From Tabrizicola sp. (lineage in GTDB: Bacteria; Pseudomonadota; Alphaproteobacteria; Rhodobacterales; Rhodobacteraceae): 64,000 bases of DNA. The stretch spans positions 186,001 through 250,000 of the forward strand of contig NZ_JAUCZH010000002.1 in NCBI RefSeq assembly GCF_030373185.1. The letters run 5' to 3'. Below are positions 45,357 to 52,840 of the stretch, piece by piece; positions within the stretch are counted from its first letter, which is position 1, and every line of letters begins with the position of its first letter. Under the pieces are notes generated by a model, which was not told the origin of the DNA, did no database searches, and saw nothing but the letters and a program-made list of their open reading frames with translations. The translations under genes were made by a program, and so were the position numbers.

Positions 45357-45426
45357 ACACAATTTCACTGGGCCACAATTTCATTGGGCAAGAATTTCAC
45401 TCGGGCTGAAGTTCACTCGGGCTGAA
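45357..45426. repeat. Degenerate tandem repeat at the soxT 3' end
   Basis: About four units of 16-18 bp with a shared core (plus strand AATTTCACT(C)GGGC). Read on the minus strand, the first unit contains the last codons and stop of soxT (CAGCCCGAGTGA), which is repeated almost exactly by the next unit, with decay farther out. Confidence 0.7.
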
Positions 45427-46459
45427 AACCGGCGATAAGGCGGCTCAGTCCGACCAGCGCGCCGCAGGCGATGGCAATCAGCGTGACCGGGCCGGACCAG
45501 GCGAGCGTGGCAAAGCCGGTGACGCCCTGACCGACTGAACAGCCCATCGCCACGACGCCACCGATTCCCATCAAAGCGGCACCGCCGACCTGACGGCCCA
45601 ACTCGCGCGGATCCTCACAGGCTTCCCAGCGGAACATCCCCCGGATCATCGAGCCGATCAGCGCCCCGGCCATGACGCCGACGACCGAACCGACCGAAAA
45701 GGTGATTCCGCCAGCAGTGGAGGTCATCAGGAAGATCAGCGTCCGGCCGACGGGCGCCGTGAAGGATGGCCCTTCGACCGTCACCTGGCCCAGACTTTCA
45801 GCTGCAAGCCAGCTTGTCCCCAGAAAGCTCCACGCCACGGCAAGGCCCGCTGCGACGCCCCAGGCGATCATGCCCGGTTTCTGCCGCAGCCCGGCATGTG
45901 ACAACGCCCAGACCAGAAAGCCCGCCGCGATGGCCGCGATCACCAAGACGGGCGGCAGCCCCAGGCGCCCGAGGTCGTGAACGATCCCGTGCGGCCCGAT
46001 CGCATCGGGCTGCGGGAACAGCATCACCCGCAGGGGCGCAAGCGGGCCAGACAGGGCGATGAAGCCGAAGATTCCCATCACCACCACCACGACCAATGAC
46101 CGCATATCGCCGCCGCCAAACCGCACCAGCGCGCCAAAGCCGCAGTTTCCGGCCAGCGCCATGCCATAGCCAAAGACCAGCCCCCCGACGATCGAGCCCA
46201 GCACGTTCCATTGCAGCGCGTGGTAGAAGGTCGCCGACAGGTCGATGACTCCGACCATCGCCCCTGCCTGCGTGGCAAGGATCGCCACCGCCAGCACTAT
46301 GCCCCAAAGCCGCATCCGCGTCTGGTCGCGACCATAGACTGCCGCTTCCAAAGCCCCCAGCGTGCAAAAATCCCCCAGCCGCGCTGCAAGGCCAAGCACC
46401 AGCCCGCCTGCAAGACCAACAAGTGCCGCAAGTACCCCGATCGGAACCGTATCCAGCAT
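45413..46459 (-). CDS. soxT: SoxT, YeeE/YedE (TsuA)-family sulfur-compound transporter
   Basis: A 348-residue integral membrane protein with about nine to eleven helices. The three conserved cysteine motifs of the TsuA/YeeE thiosulfate transporter family are present: GDFCTLGALEAAVYGRD (about residue 31), LAGNCGFGALVRFGGGD, and VAMGCSVGQGVTG. It probably moves thiosulfate or another reduced sulfur species across the inner membrane, possibly providing the inducer for SoxR. It is third in a leftward soxS-soxR-soxT group. SD GGAGGAGG precedes ATG 46459. Its 3' end is inside a tandem repeat. Confidence 0.88.
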   Translation of the reverse strand: MLDTVPIGVLAALVGLAGGLVLGLAARLGDFCTLGALEAAVYGRDQTRMRLWGIVLAVAILATQAGAMVGVIDLSATFYHALQWNVLGSIVGGLVFGYGMALAGNCGFGALVRFGGGDMRSLVVVVVMGIFGFIALSGPLAPLRVMLFPQPDAIGPHGIVHDLGRLGLPPVLVIAAIAAGFLVWALSHAGLRQKPGMIAWGVAAGLAVAWSFLGTSWLAAESLGQVTVEGPSFTAPVGRTLIFLMTSTAGGITFSVGSVVGVMAGALIGSMIRGMFRWEACEDPRELGRQVGGAALMGIGGVVAMGCSVGQGVTGFATLAWSGPVTLIAIACGALVGLSRLIAGFQPE

Positions 46460-46478
46460 TCGTGCCTCCTCCAACCGT

Positions 46479-46868
46479 TCAGCCGCGTCTGGCTGTATCG
46501 AACAACCGCGCAAGAACCTCGATCATTTCGGTGACCTTGGGGTCAAGCAACGAATAAAAGATGGCCTGTCCCTCGCGCCGCGCGCTGACCAGCCCCTCCA
46601 GCCGTAGCCGTGCCAACTGCTGACTGACGATAGCCTGCCGTGCCGACAGAAGGTTTTCAAGCTCGGTCACACTTTTTGGCCCGGTCCGCAGATGACACAG
46701 GATCATGAGCCGTCCGTCATGCCCCATCGCCTTCAACAGCGTCGAGGCTTCCTCAGCGCAGGCAACCAGCCCGCGCAGGTCGGGAAGCCCCTCCCCCGCC
46801 GCGGTGTCCCAGTCTTCTGTCGGTTGCTGTCCTTGGATTGACAATCGTCTGCCCCGGTATTCCCCCAT
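46479..46868 (-). CDS. soxR: SoxR, ArsR-family repressor of the sox genes
   Basis: A 129-residue winged-helix repressor of the BigR/SqrR/SoxR group. The DNA-binding helix is in SARQAIVSQQLARLRLEGLV and the wing in SARREGQAIFYSL. Cysteines are at residues 37 and 58 (LMILCHL). The second cysteine that BigR/SqrR/SoxR homologues carry near the C-terminus appears to be Asp124 here. It is leftward between soxS and soxT, opposite the soxV operon, the usual Paracoccus arrangement. It likely represses soxV- and soxX-type promoters until reduced sulfur appears. Confidence 0.88.
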   Translation of the reverse strand: MGEYRGRRLSIQGQQPTEDWDTAAGEGLPDLRGLVACAEEASTLLKAMGHDGRLMILCHLRTGPKSVTELENLLSARQAIVSQQLARLRLEGLVSARREGQAIFYSLLDPKVTEMIEVLARLFDTARRG

Positions 46869-46972
46869 TTTCCGTTATGGCGTGCGCTTTGCCGAAAGGG
46901 CAACCCGTCTTGGGCCAACGGGTCGCGTTTGGCTGGCTTGCGTGGTTGACAGGCCATAGCAGCGCCCAGGTC

Positions 46973-47332
46973 TTAGTCTGTCGCAGCGTCCTTGATCATG
47001 CCGGCCAGAAGCGGCCAGAAGAAATCTTCACCCGGATAACCCTCGATGCGGTCGGTCTCGACCCCATCCTCGACCAGAACAAAGGTCGGGGTGAACACCG
47101 GGTGCGAGACGACCACCAACCCTTCGGGCAAGGGATCGCGCAGTTGCAGACGGCGCAAGGGCGCGGCCATGCCCTCTACCGTCAGGGGATATTCCGGTGC
47201 CACCTCTTCGTTCCAGCGCGCGCAGTAGATGCAGCCCGGCTGTTCGAACATCAAAAGCTGCAAGTCCTGCGCCGGCACCCCACCCGCGGACAGCGTCAGA
47301 AACGGCAGCGACAAAAGCAGACGGGACACCAC
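46973..47332 (-). CDS. soxS: SoxS, periplasmic thioredoxin-like protein
   Basis: A 119-residue thioredoxin-fold protein with an N-terminal signal sequence and active site CIYC in FEQPGCIYCARWNEEVAPEY (about residue 34). In Paracoccus SoxS reactivates the SoxY thiol-carrier cysteine. The start is GTG at 47332 (tandem GTGs). It is divergent from soxV with 85 bp between them, and 104 bp upstream of soxR on the same strand. Confidence 0.88.
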   Translation of the reverse strand: MVSRLLLSLPFLTLSAGGVPAQDLQLLMFEQPGCIYCARWNEEVAPEYPLTVEGMAAPLRRLQLRDPLPEGLVVVSHPVFTPTFVLVEDGVETDRIEGYPGEDFFWPLLAGMIKDAATD

Positions 47333-47333
47333 G

Positions 47334-47362
47334 TTGACAGCCTCATAGAAACATAGAACTAT
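47334..47362 (+). promoter_or_regulatory. soxV promoter with candidate SoxR operator
   Basis: TTGACA (47334-47339), 17 bp, AACTAT (47357-47362). The -10 lies in ATAG-AA-CTAT (47353-47362), a perfect dyad. ATAG also occurs at 47345-47348, giving ATAG-N10-CTAT. A similar ATAG/CTAT arrangement covers the soxX -10. Confidence 0.5.
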
Positions 47363-47417
47363 CGTAATCTACCTTTGCCTTTCCGGCAAGGAAGCGCTTC
47401 CCGGAGGAGAAGGGACG

Positions 47418-48155
47418 ATGCTTGACATCACATTCGGCGGTGCGGCACTGGCGGGGCTTCTGTCCTTTCTGTCACCGTGCATCCTGCCGATGGTGCCGTT
47501 CTACCTGTCCTACATGGCGGGCCTTTCGGTAAAGGAACTGCGCGACGGCGACACTATCGCCCCCGGCGCACGCAGGCGGCTGGTGGTTCAGGCATTGGCC
47601 TTTGCCATCGGGGTCACGACGATCTTTGTGCTGCTAGGCCTTGGGGCCACCGCATTGGGCCGCAGCTTTGCCCAATGGCGCGAACCCCTGTCCTATGTCG
47701 CGGCGGCGGTCCTGATCCTGTTCGGTCTGCATTTCCTTGGGGTTTTCCGAATCGGGTTCCTCTACCGCGAGGCCAGGGTCGACAGCACCGCCAACCCCCG
47801 CACTCTGGCCGGGGCCTATGTCATGGGCCTTGCCTTCGGCTTTGGCTGGACACCCTGCGTCGGCCCGGCGCTGGCCGCGATCCTCATGGTTGCCTCCGGG
47901 ATGGGTGATATCTGGCGCGGCGGGGCGCTTTTGCTGGTGTTCGGGCTGTCGATGACCCTGCCTTTCGTGCTGGTGTCCTTTTTCGCCGGGCCGTTCCTGG
48001 GCTGGGTGGCCCGGCACCGCGCCCTGATGGGCCATGTCGAAAAGGCAATGGGCGTGATGCTGATCCTGTTCGGCATCCTGATCGCCACCAATTCCGTCAA
48101 CCTGATCGCAGACTGGATGATCCGCAATTTCGACTGGTCCGCGACCCTGAAATGA
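47418..48155 (+). CDS. soxV: SoxV, CcdA/DsbD-type transmembrane electron carrier
   Basis: A 245-residue CcdA-family protein with six helices. The conserved cysteines are in SFLSPCILPMVPFYLSYM (residue 21) and FGWTPCVGPALAAILM (about residue 150). It moves reducing equivalents from cytoplasmic thioredoxin to periplasmic SoxW/SoxS, keeping the SoxYZ thiol active. SD GGAGGAGAAGGG precedes the ATG. Its stop overlaps an ATG that precedes the soxW start. Confidence 0.93.
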   Translation: MLDITFGGAALAGLLSFLSPCILPMVPFYLSYMAGLSVKELRDGDTIAPGARRRLVVQALAFAIGVTTIFVLLGLGATALGRSFAQWREPLSYVAAAVLILFGLHFLGVFRIGFLYREARVDSTANPRTLAGAYVMGLAFGFGWTPCVGPALAAILMVASGMGDIWRGGALLLVFGLSMTLPFVLVSFFAGPFLGWVARHRALMGHVEKAMGVMLILFGILIATNSVNLIADWMIRNFDWSATLK

Positions 48156-48166
48156 AAGGAGATACC

Positions 48167-48724
48167 ATGCTGCGCGCCCTTGCACTTGCTGCTGCGATGC
48201 TGCTGCCCCTGCCCGCCTTCGCCGTCGAACTTGGCGATGACGGGCTGCACAAACCCGCATGGCTGCGCGAGACCTTCAAGGATCTGCACGACGACCTTGC
48301 CGAGGCCAATGCCGAGGGCAAACGCCTGCTGGTGATATTTGAGCAGCGCGGTTGCATCTACTGCACCGAGATGCACGAAAAAGTCCTTTCCGATCCGGCG
48401 ATCGAAAAGCTGATCGTTGACCACTACTTCGTCGTCCAGATGAACCTTTTCGGCGATGTCGAGGTGACAGACTTCGACGGCACGACACTTTCGGAAAAGG
48501 AAATGGCAATGCGCTGGGGGGTGATGTTCACCCCGACCCTGATCTTCCTACCCGAGGAAGTTGCCGAAGACACCACAGCCGCGGACGCCGCCGTGGCGAT
48601 AATGCCGGGATCATTCGGCAAGGGTACGACCGAGGCGCTGCTGATCTGGGTCCGCGATCACATCTACGAAAACGGCGAAAACTTCCAGAAATTCGTGGCC
48701 GAAAAAATGATTGGCGAAAATTGA
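48167..48724 (+). CDS. soxW: SoxW, periplasmic thioredoxin
   Basis: A 185-residue thioredoxin-fold protein with signal peptide (MLRALALAAAMLLPLPAFA) and active site CIYC in FEQRGCIYCTEMHEKVLSD (about residue 63); the cis-Pro is in GVMFTPTLIFL. It receives electrons from SoxV. ATG 48167 was preferred to 48152 because AAAGGAGA lies between them at proper distance. Its stop codon is contained in the Fnr/Crp-type box upstream of soxX. Confidence 0.9.
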   Translation: MLRALALAAAMLLPLPAFAVELGDDGLHKPAWLRETFKDLHDDLAEANAEGKRLLVIFEQRGCIYCTEMHEKVLSDPAIEKLIVDHYFVVQMNLFGDVEVTDFDGTTLSEKEMAMRWGVMFTPTLIFLPEEVAEDTTAADAAVAIMPGSFGKGTTEALLIWVRDHIYENGENFQKFVAEKMIGEN

Positions 48725-48734
48725 CGCCCGTCAA
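48721..48734. promoter_or_regulatory. Fnr/Crp-type box upstream of soxX
   Basis: TTGAC-GCCC-GTCAA is a perfect dyad matching TTGAY-N4-RTCAA. Its centre is about 40-41 bp upstream of the start site implied by TATAGT at 48755-48760, i.e. class-II activator spacing. Confidence 0.6.
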
Positions 48735-48753
48735 TGTATCTCGATTTATATGG

Positions 48754-48773
48754 ATATAGTATTTCTCCTATAT
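48754..48773 (+). promoter_or_regulatory. soxX promoter -10 with overlapping candidate SoxR dyad
   Basis: TATAGT (48755-48760) is a good -10. It lies in the left arm of ATATAG-N8-CTATAT, a perfect 6-bp dyad (48754-48759 and 48768-48773). No -35 hexamer is found at proper spacing, consistent with activator dependence. Confidence 0.5.
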
Positions 48774-48837
48774 TTTGCTTGCTCGGTAAATGATTCCCCC
48801 TCATAATCGTATGCGGAGGAATACTGGGAGGAAGACG

Positions 48838-49311
48838 ATGATGCGCCAGATTTGCCTGGTGGCCGTGCTGAGCATGTCTCTCGCGACCCCAGCCCTGACC
48901 GAAACGGCACCGAAGGAAGTGCAGTTCCACGAGGGTAAAGTTGAAGCTTCGCTGAGCGGTCAGCCTGGCGATCCCGCGAACGGGATCAAGGTGATGACAA
49001 CCGCAGCACTTGGCAATTGCGTGGCTTGCCACACGATTGCCGCCCTGCCTGAGGTGCAGTTCCCGGGCGACATCGCCCCGCCACTCGACGGCGTTGCCGA
49101 CCGATGGAGCGAGGCGGAACTGCGTGGGATTGTAGCCAATGCCAAGATGACGTTCGACGGCAGTTTCATGCCGGCATTCTACAAGACCGAAGGCTTCATC
49201 CGCCCCGGTGGCGGCTACAGTGGCAAGGCGCCCGATGGTGACCTGCCCCCGATCCTGACCGGCCAGCAGATCGAGGATGTGGTTGCCTACCTTCTTACCC
49301 TCAAGGAATGA
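48838..49311 (+). CDS. soxX: SoxX, monoheme c-type cytochrome subunit of SoxXA
   Basis: A 157-residue exported cytochrome. It has a signal peptide (RQICLVAVLSMSLATPALT), heme site CVACH (about residue 64) and probable axial Met in GSFMPAFYKTEGF. With SoxA it attaches thiosulfate oxidatively to the SoxY cysteine. SD GGAGG is 6 nt before ATG 48838. It is first in the soxXYZABCDEF run, behind an apparent dedicated promoter. Confidence 0.93.
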   Translation: MMRQICLVAVLSMSLATPALTETAPKEVQFHEGKVEASLSGQPGDPANGIKVMTTAALGNCVACHTIAALPEVQFPGDIAPPLDGVADRWSEAELRGIVANAKMTFDGSFMPAFYKTEGFIRPGGGYSGKAPDGDLPPILTGQQIEDVVAYLLTLKE

Positions 49312-49345
49312 CGGGCATCGGCCCCAGACAGACAGGAGATTTCCC

Positions 49346-49765
49346 GTGACCATCACCAGACGCAAAGCACTATCCATCGGGCTTGGCGGCATTGCCTTCG
49401 CTGCAATGCCGGGCCTGTCGACGGCCGCAACCATGGACGAACTGACCGCTGCCTTCACCGGCGGTGCCACGCCCGGCGCCGGCAACATCACCCTGACCGC
49501 CCCGGAAATCGCCGAGAACGGCAATACCGTGCCTGTCGCGGTTGATGCCCCCGGCGCGGTGGCGATCATGCTTCTGGCTTCGGGCAACCCCGAACCGGCG
49601 GTTGCCACCTTCACTTTCGGCCCTGCGGCCGGTCGCCAGTTCGCGGCCACCCGCATCCGTCTGGCCAAGACCCAGGACGTCATCGCCATGGCCAAGATGG
49701 CCGATGGCTCGATCGTTCAGGCTCAGGCCACCGTCAAGGTCACCATCGGCGGCTGCGGCGGCTGA
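49346..49765 (+). CDS. soxY: SoxY, sulfur-carrier subunit of SoxYZ
   Basis: A 139-residue protein with a twin-arginine signal (TRRKALSIGLGGIAFAAMPG) and the C-terminal swinging-arm motif VTIGGCGG, whose cysteine carries the sulfur substrate through the periplasmic cycle. The start is GTG at 49346, with CAGGAGA upstream. It is exported with SoxZ, which has no signal of its own. Confidence 0.95.
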   Translation: MTITRRKALSIGLGGIAFAAMPGLSTAATMDELTAAFTGGATPGAGNITLTAPEIAENGNTVPVAVDAPGAVAIMLLASGNPEPAVATFTFGPAAGRQFAATRIRLAKTQDVIAMAKMADGSIVQAQATVKVTIGGCGG

Positions 49766-49788
49766 GACAGATAGACAGGAGAAATACC

Positions 49789-50118
49789 ATGGTCGAAGAA
49801 GTAAAACCCCGGGTGAAAACCCCCAAATCCGCTGCCGTCGGTGAGGTCGTGACCATCAAGGCCCTGATCTCGCACAGCATGGAATCCGGTCAGCGCAAAG
49901 GCTCGGACGGCAACTTGATCCCGCGCAAGATCATCAATCGCTTCACCTGCGATCTGAACGGGGTGAACGTGATTGACGTCGCCATCGACCCGGCGGTGTC
50001 CACGAACCCCTATTTCGAATTCGACGCCCGGGTCGATGCCGCAGGTGAGTTCAAGTTCACCTGGTACGATGATGACGGCTCTGTCTACGAAGACAGCAAG
50101 CCAATCACAATCGCCTGA
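49789..50118 (+). CDS. soxZ: SoxZ, partner subunit of SoxYZ
   Basis: A 109-residue immunoglobulin-like protein without signal peptide that forms a heterodimer with SoxY and is carried across by the SoxY Tat signal. Typical features are the KSAAVGEVVTIKALISHSME opening and FNRFTC-like strand (KIINRFTCDLNGVNVIDVAI). It lies 23 bp after soxY with SD CAGGAGAAA. Confidence 0.94.
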   Translation: MVEEVKPRVKTPKSAAVGEVVTIKALISHSMESGQRKGSDGNLIPRKIINRFTCDLNGVNVIDVAIDPAVSTNPYFEFDARVDAAGEFKFTWYDDDGSVYEDSKPITIA

Positions 50119-50146
50119 GCGGTCAGAACAAGGGGGAGGAAACGCC

Positions 50147-51010
50147 ATGTACCGGACGACCACAGCACTGGTTGCACTTACACTCGGCATCGCCTTTGCG
50201 GGCGTGGCCGCTGCCGACCCGGTCGAGGATACCCTGGTCATCGAGGCCGAAGACGGAATGGTTGAGATCGTGACAACCGCCCCGGCGCCGGACCATCTCA
50301 AGGACGTGATGGACACGATCTACTCTGGCTGGCACTACCGCGAGGACGAAACCCGCGACCTGGAGCGTGACGATTTCGACAATCCCGGCATGGTCTATGT
50401 CGACCGGGGGCTTGATCTGTGGAACTCCCCGATTGGTGCAGGCGGTGAAAGCTGCGCCGGTTGCCACGAAGGGCCTGAAAGCCTTGCCGGTCTGCGCGCA
50501 GTAACGCCGCGTGTGGATGCAAAGACCGGCGCCTTGATGACCATCGAAAACTACATCGACGCCTGTGTGACAGAGCGCATGGGGCAGGAATCCTGGGGCT
50601 GGACCAGCAGCCAGATGAAGGACATGCTTGCCCTGATCTCGATGCAGTCGCGCGGCATGGCGGTGAACGTCGCCATCGACGGCGCGGCGGCCCCGTTCTG
50701 GGAAAAGGGCAAGGAGATCTATTACACCCGCTTTGGTCAGCTGGAGATGTCCTGCGCCAACTGCCACGAGGACAATCAGGGCCGTTTCATCCGTGCCGAC
50801 CACCTCAGCCAGGGCCAGATCAACGGCTTCCCGGTCTATCGGTTGAAAGACGCTGGCATCCTTTCGGCACAACAGCGCTTTGTTGGCTGCGTCCGCGACA
50901 CGCGGGCGGAAACCTTCAAGCCCAACTCGGAAGAGTTCAAGGCGCTGGAGCTTTACGTCGCCTCACGCGGCAACGGGCTTTCGGTCGAAGGCGTCTCGGT
51001 GCGCCACTAG
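50147..51010 (+). CDS. soxA: SoxA, diheme c-type cytochrome subunit of SoxXA
   Basis: A 287-residue diheme cytochrome with a signal peptide (TALVALTLGIAFAGVAAA). Heme sites are CAGCHEGPESL (about residue 104) and CANCHEDNQG (about residue 203). The catalytic, persulfide-forming cysteine is in FVGCVRDTRAETF near residue 247. With SoxX it starts thiosulfate oxidation on Sox[13 protein letters not shown] precedes ATG 50147. Confidence 0.95.
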   Translation: MYRTTTALVALTLGIAFAGVAAADPVEDTLVIEAEDGMVEIVTTAPAPDHLKDVMDTIYSGWHYREDETRDLERDDFDNPGMVYVDRGLDLWNSPIGAGGESCAGCHEGPESLAGLRAVTPRVDAKTGALMTIENYIDACVTERMGQESWGWTSSQMKDMLALISMQSRGMAVNVAIDGAAAPFWEKGKEIYYTRFGQLEMSCANCHEDNQGRFIRADHLSQGQINGFPVYRLKDAGILSAQQRFVGCVRDTRAETFKPNSEEFKALELYVASRGNGLSVEGVSVRH

Positions 51011-51017
51011 GCCTTGC

Positions 51018-51049
51018 GGGCGGCCACCGATCCTCCCCGGCGGCCGCCC
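51018..51049. promoter_or_regulatory. Hairpin in the soxA-soxB gap
   Basis: GGGCGGCC (51018-51025) and GGCCGCCC (51042-51049) form a perfect 8-bp stem with a 16-nt loop just after the soxA stop. No T-tract follows. It could set the soxXYZA to soxB mRNA ratio. Confidence 0.45.
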
Positions 51050-51131
51050 GATCTGAATAACGCAAGACGGGATAGTCTGACGAACGCGCCCGCGCGATTC
51101 CGGATGGCTATTCCACGACAAGGAGAACGGG

Positions 51132-52823
51132 ATGATCACCCGGCGCGAATTCCTGCAAGCCTCGCTCGCTGCTTCGGCGATCTACGGCGCATCCGGTTTT
51201 GGCAACTGGTCGCGGCTGGCCGCCCAGCAGGCGCTGAGTCAGGACCAGCTTTTGCAATTCGATGACTTCGGCAATCTGACGCTGATCCACATCACCGACA
51301 TCCACGCCCAGATGAAGCCGATCTGGTTCCGCGAACCGGAATGGAACATCGGTGTTGGCGCGGCGAAAGGCCAGCCACCCCATGTCGTGGGCCGCGCCTT
51401 TCAGGACATGTTCAAGATCGCTCCGGCCAGCCCCGAAGCCTATGCCCTGACCTATGAGGACTTTGCGGCCCTTGGCCGTACATATGGCCGGATGGGCGGC
51501 ATGGACCGCGTCGCCACTGTGGTCAAGGCAATCCGCGCCGCACGGCCCGACAGCATCCTTCTGGACGGCGGCGACACCTGGCAAGGGTCGATGACCAGCC
51601 TGCTGACCAAGGGGCAGGACTGCGTCAACGTGATGAACGCGCTTGGCGTCGAGGCGATGACCAGCCACTGGGAATGGACCCTTGGCACCGAACGCGTCAA
51701 GGAAATCGTCGAGGCCCTGCCCTTCCCCTTCCTTGGCGCCAATATCTTTGACGCCGAATGGGACGAACCGGCGTTCGAGCCCTACAAGATCTTCGAAAAG
51801 GCCGGCCTTCGTATCGCGGTTATCGGCCAAGCCTTCCCCTACATGCCGATCGCGAACCCCGGCTGGATGTTCCCCGAATATTCGTTCGGCATCCGCGAGG
51901 AGCGCATGCAGGAAGTCGTCGACGAGGTCCGCGCCGAAGGTGTCGATCTGGTGGTCTGCCTGTCGCACAACGGCTTTGACGTCGACAAGAAGATGGCAGC
52001 CCGCGTCACCGGCATCGACGTGATCCTGACAGGCCACACCCATGACGCGATCCCCGAACCGGTGCTGGTGGGCCAGACAATCCTCATCGCCTCGGGCAGC
52101 CACGGCAAGTTCGTCAGCCGCGTCGATCTGGATGTGCGGGACGGCAAGATGATGGGCTTCAGGCACAAGCTGATTCCGATCTTCTCGGACGTGATCACCC
52201 CCGACCCGGACATGGCCGCCCTGATCGATGCCGAACGCGCGCCGTTCAAGGCCCAGCTGGAAGAGCAGCTCGGGACGACCGAAAGCCTGCTTTACCGGCG
52301 CGGCAATTTCCAGGGTACCTGGGATGACCTGATCTGCGACGCGGTCCGCAGCGAACGCGACGTGCAGATCGCGCTTTCTCCCGGCGTCCGCTGGGGTGCC
52401 TCGCTTCTGCCCGGTGACGCAATCACCCGGGAAGACATCCATAATGTCACGTCGATGACCTACGGCCAGGTCTACCGGACCGAGATGACCGGCGAGACGA
52501 TCAAGACCGTGCTTGAGGACGTGGCCGACAACATCTTCAACCCCGACCCCTACTACCAGCAGGGCGGCGACATGGTCCGCATCGGCGGCATGGGCTTTGC
52601 CTGTGACGTGTCCAAGCCCATCGGCGAGCGGATAAGCGACATGGTGCTGCTGGAGACGAGCGAGGCCATCGACGCCGCGAAATCCTACACCGTCGGCGGC
52701 TGGGCGAGTGTTAACGAAGGCACCGAAGGCCCGCAGATATGGGACGTGGTGGAAGCGCATATCAGAAAGCTTGGCACTGTCCGGCTAGACCCCAACCCCT
52801 CGGTCACCGTGACCGGGATCTGA
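51132..52823 (+). CDS. soxB: SoxB, di-manganese thiosulfohydrolase
   Basis: A 563-residue 5'-nucleotidase-family metalloenzyme that hydrolyses sulfate from S-thiosulfonate-loaded SoxY. It has a Tat signal (TRREFLQASLAASAIYGASG). Metal ligands are in LIHITDIHAQ, LLDGGDTWQGS, MTSHWEW, LSHNGFDVD, and TGHTHDAIPEP. Translation starts at ATG 51132 with AAGGAGAA upstream. It is widely used as the marker gene of the pathway. Confidence 0.96.
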   Translation: MITRREFLQASLAASAIYGASGFGNWSRLAAQQALSQDQLLQFDDFGNLTLIHITDIHAQMKPIWFREPEWNIGVGAAKGQPPHVVGRAFQDMFKIAPASPEAYALTYEDFAALGRTYGRMGGMDRVATVVKAIRAARPDSILLDGGDTWQGSMTSLLTKGQDCVNVMNALGVEAMTSHWEWTLGTERVKEIVEALPFPFLGANIFDAEWDEPAFEPYKIFEKAGLRIAVIGQAFPYMPIANPGWMFPEYSFGIREERMQEVVDEVRAEGVDLVVCLSHNGFDVDKKMAARVTGIDVILTGHTHDAIPEPVLVGQTILIASGSHGKFVSRVDLDVRDGKMMGFRHKLIPIFSDVITPDPDMAALIDAERAPFKAQLEEQLGTTESLLYRRGNFQGTWDDLICDAVRSERDVQIALSPGVRWGASLLPGDAITREDIHNVTSMTYGQVYRTEMTGETIKTVLEDVADNIFNPDPYYQQGGDMVRIGGMGFACDVSKPIGERISDMVLLETSEAIDAAKSYTVGGWASVNEGTEGPQIWDVVEAHIRKLGTVRLDPNPSVTVTGI

Positions 52824-52840
52824 ACAGGAGCGTTCGCCAG

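Noticed and set aside
45233-45412. Open frame continuing from 45109 across the dnaE 3' end and the tandem repeat
   Set aside because: It reads the repeat as FHWARISL-like units with no start site or homology; it is a by-product of repeat periodicity.
48721-48726. TTGACG as a -35 hexamer for soxX
   Set aside because: The distance to the good -10 (TATAGT at 48755) is 28 bp, far from 17; the symmetric TTGAC-N4-GTCAA reading fits better.
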